Below are positions 15,001-18,702 of a stretch of 64,000 nucleotides of DNA, one piece after another. The first letter of the stretch is position 1. Every line of letters begins with the position of its first letter. The translations under genes and the position numbers were made by a program. The DNA is from Rhodopirellula sp. (GTDB lineage: Bacteria; Planctomycetota; Planctomycetia; Pirellulales; Pirellulaceae). A model generated the notes under the pieces. The model made no database searches. It saw only the letters and a list, made by a program, of their open reading frames with translations, and was not told the origin of the DNA. The stretch is taken from contig NZHC01000138.1 of assembly GCA_002689655.1 (NCBI GenBank), forward strand, positions 35,792-99,791, written 5' to 3'.

Positions 15001-16393
15001 CGACCTGCAACGCAGGATTGAAGTCGAGTGTTTCCGGTAAGGTTTCAGATTCTTCTGCCGCGTTTTCACGCGACATGGTGATCTGTCCATCTACCACTGC
15101 TGAAATAGTGCCATCGGTGTAGGTGAACCCGACTGCTGCACCGACGACTCCATCTCGGTAGGCAGTTGCCTTCACCGAGTTACTGTTATCATCTTCCCCG
15201 GTCGCTTCCACTTTGACGTTTCCGGAACTACTGATCAGAGAGTTCTGATCGACGTGAACCGTCGATGTCGTCCGGAGGTCAGTTAGTCCAAAACCGATCG
15301 CCACAGATGAAGGGTTCGTGTTACTGAGTCCGTTGTTGGTGACCGCATTGACTTCGAGTTCAATTTCATTTTTGACTTCCGATGAGACCTCTACCCCATC
15401 GCCGGAAATTACCGTGTCAAGAATATCAACTGTTGCGGTAGCATCAGTGAAGAAAAAACCTGCCGCCCCACCACCTTTGTCGAAGCCTCGTCCTTCACCC
15501 GCTTTCTCTCCTGTCCCAACGACTCGGTTCCATACTGCTTTGCCCTTCGCGTTAGCTTCGGCAATTGCCGATACCGTAACTTCACCACCTTCTGAAACCA
15601 AGGTTGCGCCCTGAGTCGTCACCTCAGCCAAAGGGTTCCAAACCTGGACTGATACCGGCAACGTAAACAAGTCGGGCTTGCCCAGTAACTCCATTACCAC
15701 CGGAGAGATGTTTTTGAAGTACGTGTTGGCTCCAATGTTGTACTTGTCGTTGATACCAGCTTCCGCTGTGATCGAAACACCTTCCGCGCCACTGATCAGT
15801 ACTTCTTCCGATTCGCCTCCAATCGTTACTTTCAGTTGGCCGGAACCGAGCGTCAACAAATCTTGAATTTGATCGAGCGCGCTGATTCCAAAGTTCAACC
15901 TCTTGTGAACCGCCTCCAGTGTGATTTCTCCTCCACTACTCAGGATGTCGGCGGAAACATCAATTGCCTTGTGTGAGGTGACCTCAATCCCGCCGGCTGC
16001 CTGCAAAGTCGCACCAATGGTGATCGCCTCGTCGGTATCCAACGTAATTCCGTCCTCATCGCTGGTGATGGCCTGATTGATCGTCAGCGACTGAGTACTG
16101 GTGAGATTGATAGCCCCCGTTGTGCTAATGACCTCCGCATTGATCGTGATAGGCTGATCGACATCAATGTTGATGGAACCCTGATAACAAATCGGTACAC
16201 TGATTTCTAACGGAACAGTTGCCTCTGAAAGGTTGTAGTCACCGGCGATGGGCTCCGAGCCACCGGGGCAAGCAGTTAACAGCAGACGATGCTCAAGCCT
16301 TTCCAAACCGACTCTTTGACGTCGCCTCACCGCCCGCAGGGAGTTTCTGGTGCGGAGTCTCCGCGACCTGCTGTTCTTTGTTCGGAAATTCAT
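1..16393 (-). CDS. Giant repetitive surface protein, C-terminus beyond left edge
   Basis: The reading frame is open without a stop from the ATG at 16391-16393 to the left edge, giving at least 5,464 codons. The in-frame stop upstream (about 16467) and the N-terminus fix this start: an Arg-rich stretch is followed at residues 30-41 by LERLEHRLLLTA, the LExLExRxLL motif found at the start of giant planctomycete surface proteins. The first third has about five GTFTLT repeats (12340-13880). The middle is a long Ser/Thr/Ala/Asp/Val-rich beta-repeat region (about 5600-12100), probably a beta-solenoid. Toward the left edge are carbohydrate-binding-like and L-type-lectin-like modules in more than one copy. 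The composition and modules suggest an exported adhesive or glycan-binding protein. It is divergent from the sulfatase at 16773. The exact function is unknown. Frame continuity was checked at several points and is consistent throughout. Confidence 0.85.
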   Translation of the reverse strand, partial: MNFRTKNSRSRRLRTRNSLRAVRRRQRVGLERLEHRLLLTACPGGSEPIAGDYNLSEATVPLEISVPICYQGSINIDVDQPITINAEVISTTGAINLTSTQSLTINQAITSDEDGITLDTDEAITIGATLQAAGGIEVTSHKAIDVSADILSSGGEITLEAVHKRLNFGISALDQIQDLLTLGSGQLKVTIGGESEEVLISGAEGVSITAEAGINDKYNIGANTYFKNISPVVMELLGKPDLFTLPVSVQVWNPLAEVTTQGATLVSEGGEVTVSAIAEANAKGKAVWNRVVGTGEKAGEGRGFDKGGGAAGFFFTDATATVDILDTVISGDGVEVSSEVKNEIELEVNAVTNNGLSNTNPSSVAIGFGLTDLRTTSTVHVDQNSLISSSGNVKVEATGEDDNSNSVKATAYRDGVVGAAVGFTYTDGTISAVVDGQITMSRENAAEESETLPETLDFNPALQVDFTNSSVQFTGTTDYETADAVLFTSADSGTIPGLIPDTVYYLIVNSDTTNETYQLQFAATAEDATNNQPIPFGAAFPTLTNTRTNVTAPVTITVIDSEGRHLILFGYDETLTGEPLYEDDDVVTYTSSAGRFLGYEDENNNLLTPLADDTYAVATVDSPFVEQYPIAIELLDSSGNPIALNGASFLENASGTLYPISSYNSTEDSVDLSTLEIDSSTNELVSTPPAVPVQQGESLVFHAGLNNRIATLREGVAYYAIVDDSNEGSIQLASTLSQASSSNPAVQNAQATLTAEVNGQTVSIPVGNFEMGLGLTFSEDPNLPDGTSVVYNAVAEKPVNGLTDQATYIAYNVNNVNANPAVPQFVVALVNPEAVDLSTTADSGTFTLTVTDPQGVQGTTGSISWDAASNDLSEAIDALQLPGVSVAVSGFGTAQSPWLIEGLSDNDITIDSSQLSEGGTAATVTLEQAEMGTVLNSDAVSGTFTLTYTDPAISIPGEFELRITADSGTFTLTVIDAQGTAETTDLIDWDASPDELAAAINVLPNSGGSVSVSGAGTSQSPWLIAGMGDNTITVDSSGLSDGGSAASASLETARQSFSTTPLAWNATPNQVATALNALSDLTVSVSGMGNAISPWRIQGLLPSEVTVDSTALVNRFQQQATVQMTSDLQVAFWIGQTFQMNSDSFTLTGANVDENTLTLLLSDDAPVVSADGAALDNGSVTFSSVDAGATQMFSFADSGTFTLTITNPKTGSTSTTDSIAWNADASTVAEKIGTSTGILVEVNGSGSIQSPWLISGMNADQLEVNSDSLLKETTQTNLFYRSTSYAANVVTTDADGGTFTLTFSVDGQTIESNPIAYDATAGELTDVLRVSSSSVSAEVFGRGTQAEPWVIIGLAQPIETGDALTFHDSWDLQSLGLLDGQAYYAVVNPQALDADMLILGVAGSVADAMANPPVLLSLSPSLDLITGPSMIMTGAKESLTAVPEALELEINTELESGDSVTASAGIGGRPMLGYYTDGAKSAKSRWFSKEKAEGPSAIDNEISERTPASLANKVNRFSATFGVSILDVSNDVQSVIGNTATIGAEGNIAVKSDLTEKIHASANAGLAKRSSSGEAAVDHGGSSAVAVATVVAVLNNSSQAVIESDAEVTGTEGVEVASEIPYPRRDSIPGAGGGGWDEAYGIIKSLALNPTVNAVESWFFNTSTNVGIKGVGSEDSKRLNWILTGSVIVEDITNRNLAQIADGAQINQSTSGFSWYDAATETTLQTADLGELEEASGVSIEANSDITQWGIAGQLYIGLNLLTLGTADLANNVLPFKKSSRNAFGGSANFVIISEQTQALLGGVDPDGNTPQNTSTNVTYGSGEEGVGLSVQAETATELLEISQSAASSSGFGFEASTTYLLMGENEENDADRGQFTYAELNSENLPIELIPISGTIGEVLVEAADSSDLWAISGAVMLGATKGIGVSASVIELNRDAAAGVGSRTAGGTPKSTNRKQAGGNFTIDASMDGTIMPMALVGAISASRNSPIGGDGEDKVPAEGGLGGASSVDGKWGLGISGDFSGAFVDDQAQAYLNSPGTVSGIESEGTELSTLEISAKNESIVNPIGGQATISIARGKAGAMAGIAGSASVAEYQTHVTAMLENATIEYLGIDLQALNEKRIGTCAAGLQVQAPKGSDLQIAGSVVVNEIENTTIASITDVIQSENLGEVSLSALQLDQIWGGAGTAAVTYDRRSDRPKAKTAVGVGMSAVWNQVDNTTTAEVVDSTLNQSEGVFDVMAEDFTSSRVLSAGVNVTVPAGLAIEIGGMWATNYVSPRTTAQITGSTIENATTDDPMSVVAVLAPYLDSFAGYFSLEFGKPLSTKETQLGIGVGAAVVVTRLGPQDTDGKALPTSAQVSNSTVNRVGDLTVRAFTGALSEQTASVVPNQDLAESQVGELSLHALAIAGSAQGENSADSEFSVGVVVNGAVVVTDLSIDTQATVTTNSSINQETSVSESTSTVDVLATNQLSVSTDAGGASVSESVTLTGSSVDIAVGGADNSFNSSNETSATIADNSSVVAESLELVASHQPEIDNIAFGVAVSVAVSTSMFGAAFGFSGAFLQTDQSDAVLAGISDSDVDITETLTVQADDQSTMTTGSGAGSLQVAYGSGASVSLAPSAVTNKVTVGNLVLAWIGEQPLTDGTLVDSSVTTDGSSVSAGGKITIAAVCDQEILNTAIAVAVSVAIAPDFASAAGAGSGASSTITTNNVIKSAVNGVSDLTVGGANGLSVTAADSGSNDITVGTAAASLGWFGASIGISLAELVNNDQIVAEIQNSAIETGGTSASGAPIEISATDTVHLKTDAVATSLSISIGASGAGGKSNITSNAEVAASLGDGSTVAAITGHAPGDLKIQAESNEELLAEIFGGSAGLGSVGVFNSDTKRAGSTAASLDTAGDIEVHDLSVIASTDQSVISQGMSVTVGGLAGTGENHNVTVSESVTTLFRGQNQQWNISGNLLVTSSSTNTATARTSGSGGQGEDISASLMGVGFFKVNSDVFPSISLQVSDVKLDVKGTATFDINAINQNNTESKSGSGSLVGGDAAKATSTNSPDAGLTIERMELTSSGPTTISGSIETIYSTNANSVYATAIGGSAARSYNTSEPALTLSIGTEDATESDTTIQASGTVDISASNTLLGIGDGNSKNAAGFMARVGAGGGISGFGGTANSTTNGSSTIELNDYVSIQATDKGNIQVSSINDWQSTQLTHLGTGGAINGAGVQSILDSTLNNTITLGSDVEMIAPQGEIGIGTRSYSATTSNADSYTFGLAGGSNSDSSNKMNSTQTVAIGSNSKLHAGRDIVVTAGYNPVEQQGSLVDVYAVVTARCAGLLEIPTTTADASATVNNSVTIDPDTSIISHSDVEFGAVPGINNASWYTFANIDGAKGKVHQGSDGLTETNAVTFDGEVVAGNMNELSIVIPSSGDTINVNSLVSETITESITTVQPLPNDIFDVSNAFPPFQLVRDPNYDATQLLDGLDATSRAVLESSISDQPVVAIKLTELAAVGGQAVLYADTLNGSGSVTAKVPSVSISNSSPAYLLLGGLGANTPGNASASALAVNTLNMGQVNIVGGATRPGQMSFQETNAVPEIVISQTYGESIPGSSAGPAIAVENDIVNTAGSVQITNVMGALVQTAPINAKSVSISTPNSAYIVSTPADYYGSSGEIIDYWTPGTSLSGQGTFESPSTSSYIYNPSGTNWTFNGSSGVSTNGSGFTAGNPNAPQGTQVAFLQEKGQISQYIDSMTDGMSYVMQFKAAQREDYPDQSIEIALDGQSLCTITPTSISYDTYTCSFEVPAKDTVDADSLLLTDAVNDTSKAFWYQDRIDLPASGMITFDFTYQAGGDKAADGIALAFQNIGVNAIGDSGGALGYVGIASPTAAYQINLYEGHVQGSNFVTSNTSGNYLSTSPVDFNSGNEVRVQLVYDADANTVTETLTDSTANTTYSHTYDNIDLRDLLGDSTYIGFTGADGGATSTQTVSSFSMTVTDSQNPSESISVQGFGDWEINGNRLLTVTGLEPSGQDETVFLDELVLATNPAGFVPGLNSYVTNYTANLAATTAATVLYSEEFSANRNDGTFSDWLYNTGNDHARVNYDVEPGSVGGNYPSKAKDNYGATQNGNGIIFFGSQIPYLWEDASGTTISSGAGNLTGGLGYLDTLANAQTYSVAATGNDADSYKNVTQGTGPQNDDASPGKGIFPVLPVNFPTSVSVSSPSARSLGGSGITAGSLDITALYLDINGPINVGAVNQTVSVVLGSDLNQEISNYQSVYDNGTQTSSTMDIDSYFGNSGMSGHYDAASGQIVLDPYAINAGVTEAVFTGAIISTTEFGKINVHSDPGDITLNNQTDYPMVLATIAASDKEVAGLVLMNDTITQKSTAYVYSPEDQVRVYQGDLHADMNDMTLVDSSTADLASFQPGSEQSSVAGSVSSSELAYQWETDAWISRDLHFSVNASGGYELQAPSANDDSWTWGPASASSKNTTVETNPFPSLDTLLLTNGQDDNANAFWHPEKFAGLAGDFTVEFTYRASGDRAADGITFAFQNEGATAVGDAGGALGYVGITGATAAYQINLYDGHVQGSNFVMTNTSGTYVATSPVDFNSGNAIRVQLVYDAVAKTLAETLTDSTANTTYSNTYENIDLSSLLGASAYIGFTGGDGGATSSQMVTDFSLSSSTGNLEDFTAWNDLRHQKVLTQNTEPNATQVVKAIIPQTETATTHFDTSSSDSWDMGPSTTWDWTYPTEILLQIVNQVPAANEVAVDFGGVQSGSLTVVSSEELELAGNVIFPGSVSLSSSKDLTQTRNAVVAAGQLDLFSDSGSVGAEGSPIHIEIDSSSAINATSESGVYLSSEADFYVGQLIASDGPVELATAGDLYSGAGDGKIEGVNIALQVVNGGIGTQVEPLTIQTRASQLESGTVTDGLLTAAAADSVFVVQPEGDLRLRSVTTTSPLGVVSITTQDGNITDGNTSDVLNLNQLTREQAEELIKQISNVQQNTADFTVTAFEASVDQSYLQYWTLLPENGSYDTQTGMFVLNNDGVAYYQAQANLYYTEQSGSDTPVVASTSQVQEYGNLLYQNSLTVFQENLVFGADWANLPQFQSYDPNYTFTASEVVVNELTYGATDLSNSFAMLSLEALGPQGTAVLGPINPAVKTTVLNLDAAGSIGLPFHVIEVDYANFLQGNLTSQERAILSQATAAGELQIIGVNPTGQRVVYSSGSRPDDVTPVAILVRIDKPIYVDLAENGLVQLHAEDAINLAEALGDLNVLHVETTQTVKFVSQANVFNVPLHMNTSTVGWSSDADGVLGYTDTDLVYGATDFTLGSPVFSTGMIENGSFEQPVQEVDGFSYNPVTNDWTFSTQSGISGNESGFTNDNPDAPLGNQVAFIEEQGMMSQQIDGVVAGQAYFLQFDVAQRGGYPSPTFTVQLDDQLLTTQTPTSTTYETVTIPFSLDTTSLELTDGQFSEANAYWYQTPI
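70..460 (-). repeat. Carbohydrate-binding-like module, copy 2
   Basis: Part of the giant protein. It reads MIENGSFEQP, then NPDAPLGNQVAFIEEQ and MMSQQIDG, and leads into the start of a third lectin-like module at the left edge. NGSFE followed by G-x-QVAF is the typical opening of DUF642/CBM-like beta sandwiches. It is the counterpart of the module at 5000-5400. Confidence 0.5.
2400..2945 (-). repeat. L-type-lectin-like module, copy B
   Basis: Part of the giant protein. The segment begins near LLLTNGQDDNANAFW, continues through ADGITFAFQ and GGALGYVGI, and ends near FSLSSSTG. The DGI-FAFQ and GG-LGY-GI blocks are typical of bacterial legume-lectin-like beta sandwiches. It is closely similar to copy A at 4450-5000 in protein and in DNA, so the two arose by a fairly recent internal duplication. 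Sugar binding is inferred from the fold family. Confidence 0.7.
4450..5000 (-). repeat. L-type-lectin-like module, copy A
   Basis: Part of the giant protein, running from DSLLLTDAVND through ADGIALAFQ and GGALGYVGI to FSMTVTD. It pairs with copy B (2400-2945). A third copy seems to begin at the left edge (1-75, SLELTDGQFSEANAYWY), and its remainder lies outside the window. Copy A follows directly after a carbohydrate-binding-like module (about 5000-5400), and the same order recurs at the left edge. Confidence 0.7.
5000..5400 (-). repeat. Carbohydrate-binding-like module, copy 1
   Basis: Part of the giant protein. The segment has a W-F core, then NPNAPQGTQVAFLQ, then GQISQYI and a jelly-roll-like continuation. 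The layout resembles DUF642/CBM-type beta sandwiches (NGSFE, G-x-Q-VAF, I-Q). It matches copy 2 at about 70-460 and, like it, sits immediately N-terminal to a lectin-like module. The family assignment rests on motif resemblance only. Confidence 0.5.
12340..13880 (-). repeat. Five degenerate GTFTLT repeats in the giant protein
   Basis: Successive units follow the pattern DSGTFTLT, then I-x-W-(D/N)-A, a short helix with A-I or A-L, then V-x-V-x-G-x-G-T-x-x-(S)-PW-I-x-G-(L/M), ending in a V-(D/N)-S segment. Units begin near 13880, 13505, 13240 (lacking the first strand), 12815 and 12520. Such units recur in very large planctomycete and cyanobacterial surface proteins and are presumably small beta domains forming a stalk. 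Confidence 0.7.
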
Positions 16394-16772
16394 TTGTCGG
16401 AGCCTGTCTTGTAGCAGCGCCTTACGAGGCGAAAATTCAGCAATCTGGGCAGAACAGAAAGAAGTTCAGCCATTATTAATGGGGGAAGTTATAACGCTTG
16501 TGAGGCAAAAAACGTTTAAAATCCCAACGAATCCAACTCCCGGTGCGTCAATCAGTCCCCCCCAAAAAGGGACGCTTAGCTGCATTACTCGTACAGGCAG
16601 CCACAAAGCAGCCTGAAAAGAAGAGATCCAAACGTGAAGCACGCCAGACATGGCTCAAAGCGTCATAATGATCTGGACCACACCAAACCAAGATTCACCG
16701 CTCCCTAGACCAACCTCAGCGCTGCCTAACTCACTCAAAATGATGAATCAAGACGCAATCCCATCCACCACG
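16394..16772. other. Divergent intergenic region
   Basis: The spacer between the giant surface-protein gene and the first sulfatase holds no convincing gene; the short ORFs here overlap the giant gene or lack coding character. It should contain both promoters, but no clear -35/-10 pair was recognised. A small inverted repeat, CGCCT-TACG-AGGCG (16418-16431), lies in the leader of the giant gene and is too weak to interpret. Confidence 0.5.
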
Positions 16773-18173
16773 ATGCTGATGAGTTGGGCAAAAGCGGGAA
16801 GTCGCATGATCGTGCTTTTCGTTTCGTGCGCGGCCCCGGCGACCTTATTGTTGGCGAGCGACCGCGATGCAAATCGCCCTAATATCCTGCTGATGACAGT
16901 TGATAATCTTGGGTTCGGGGATCTTCAGATCTATAATTCCCAATCCAAAATCCTGACACCCAATCTTGCCAAACTCGCGAGTCGTGGCGCCCGATTGACC
17001 CAGTTTTATACGGCATCCCCCACTTGTACCGTCTCACGTGCATGCCTCCTGACAGGACGCATCGCTCAACGGCACGGACTGATCAACCAGCTACCGGGGG
17101 TGGAGGGCAACTATGGGGTGGGCCTGAACCCGAAAGAGATTCTGATCCCGCAAATTCTTAAGTCCATAGGTTACCGTACGGGATGCTTCGGCAAATGGAA
17201 CATTGGATTCGCCAAAGGATCGCGTCCGACCGAACGCGGATTTGACGAATTCCTCGGCAACGCATCAGGCAACATCGACTACTACCGGCACGTCTACAAC
17301 AGTAAGCACGACGTCTATCTTGGAAAGGCTGGGCAGTCTATCACAGAGCACCATGCCACAGGAACCTACTCATCGGACCTTTTCGCTGATGCGGCGATGG
17401 ATTTCATCAGACGTCATGAAATGAAGAAGCATCAAACTCAGCAACCATGGTTCTGCTACCTACCTTTCAATGCTCCTCATTCACCCAACCGTAAAAACAA
17501 ACTGCCAGGACAAGACAATCAATGGCAAGCTCCTCCCGAAGCATTCGCGCGCTACGGCATGTCCGAGAAAGAAACCGACCCCAAGCTTCGATACATGGCC
17601 ACCGTCACAGCGTTAGACGATGCGATAGGCAGAGTTCTTGATTGCCTCGACGAACAAGGGGCAACCGCCAACACTTTTATTTTCTGTTTTTCTGATAACG
17701 GAGCTTTTCGGCTGGAACGCGAAGGAATCGATATCGGTTCCAATGAACCGTTACGCGGTGGAGGTGTGACCTGCTGGGAAGGTGGCTTGCGCGTTGCTGC
17801 ATTAGCCAGCTTCCCCGGCGTGATCCCAGCAGGTTCGGTAATAGATCAGCCATTATGGTCGCCTGACCTAATGGTCACCTATGCAAAGCTGACCAAAGCA
17901 CAACTGCCGCCAACAAGACTGGACGGAAAAGACGCTCTTCCTGTTTTGGCAGGAAAGTCCTCGACCCAACACCAATCGTTCTACTTCGAATTCAGAAAAC
18001 ACGCCGCCCTACGCATGGGTAAATGGAAGATAGTGAGAACCAGACCTGACGAACCATGGCAACTTTTTGATCTAAAAGAAGATCCATCAGAATCCAAGAA
18101 CCAATCCCTTGCACGACCCGCAAAACTAACCGAATTAATCCATGCACGGCAAAATTGGCAAAAAGAATTCTGA
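16773..18173 (+). CDS. Secreted sulfatase-family protein with atypical active site
   Basis: A formylglycine-type sulfatase (alkaline phosphatase superfamily) of about 466 residues. The ATG at 16773 was chosen because it opens a signal peptide (charged start, then MIVLFVSCAAPATLLLA) just before the RPNILLM strand; an upstream in-frame ATG at 16650 would add 41 residues of poor character. The C-terminal half is normal (FSDNGA, GGGVTCWEGGLRV, ALRMGKWKIV). Three usually conserved sites differ: VDN replaces VDD at the metal site, CTVSR replaces C-x-P-S-R at the formylglycine site, and GKWNIG replaces GKWHxG. It is either an altered-specificity or a weakened enzyme. It heads the plus-strand block with the DUF1592/DUF1552 genes. 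Confidence 0.85.
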   Translation: MLMSWAKAGSRMIVLFVSCAAPATLLLASDRDANRPNILLMTVDNLGFGDLQIYNSQSKILTPNLAKLASRGARLTQFYTASPTCTVSRACLLTGRIAQRHGLINQLPGVEGNYGVGLNPKEILIPQILKSIGYRTGCFGKWNIGFAKGSRPTERGFDEFLGNASGNIDYYRHVYNSKHDVYLGKAGQSITEHHATGTYSSDLFADAAMDFIRRHEMKKHQTQQPWFCYLPFNAPHSPNRKNKLPGQDNQWQAPPEAFARYGMSEKETDPKLRYMATVTALDDAIGRVLDCLDEQGATANTFIFCFSDNGAFRLEREGIDIGSNEPLRGGGVTCWEGGLRVAALASFPGVIPAGSVIDQPLWSPDLMVTYAKLTKAQLPPTRLDGKDALPVLAGKSSTQHQSFYFEFRKHAALRMGKWKIVRTRPDEPWQLFDLKEDPSESKNQSLARPAKLTELIHARQNWQKEF

Positions 18174-18702
18174 GCTCAATATCTCCGAAAAACCACTCAT
18201 CAAGGAAATGAGCGAGTCCCGTAGATCTGCGGAAGATTCACAGGACAAGGCTATCATGCATACTCTTGTTTCCCGTTGGATTTCCTGTGGCCACTTGTAC
18301 GCTGAAAACAGCAATGGTGAAATACAGTTGATTTGAGTTCATTCAATCCACGAAGGACATTTCACGCCGCAACGGCAGTGATACCACGACATTCATTGTG
18401 ATTTACCGCACCTCGAATACCTCGAGAGGTAATTGTTTATTTTTTTCCGGATACAAACAGTGTCCTTGTAACATGATTTATAATGGCCAATGCCTGCCAA
18501 CGAACCGCAACTCCCCAACCGCGGATGCTTTCTCCGCTGAGCAAAACCGTCAAATCCGCGCATCCATTGTGGTGCGGATGTGAAAGGGACAGGATTCCCC
18601 CGGCTCAATAAACACACAGATGAAAATTCGAATCCGTTGAATAAAACCCAAAACAGACAAAACGCAATAAGTCACTATTCGTGTTACAGAAACCTGTTCA
18701 CT
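18174..18702. other. Intergenic region
   Basis: The stretch between the sulfatase and the DUF1592 gene has only short ORFs without recognisable protein character. If the DUF1592 protein starts at the GTG at 18580 rather than 18703, the last 123 bases are coding. No terminator-like hairpin was seen. Confidence 0.4.

Noticed and set aside
553..15090. Numerous 60-160 residue ORFs on both strands across the first 16 kb
   Set aside because: All the minus-strand ones are in one other frame of the same strand and the plus-strand ones are antisense; the continuous minus-strand giant frame explains the region.
18142..18336. 64-residue ORF after the first sulfatase
   Set aside because: It overlaps the end of the sulfatase gene and has no recognisable protein features or ribosome site.
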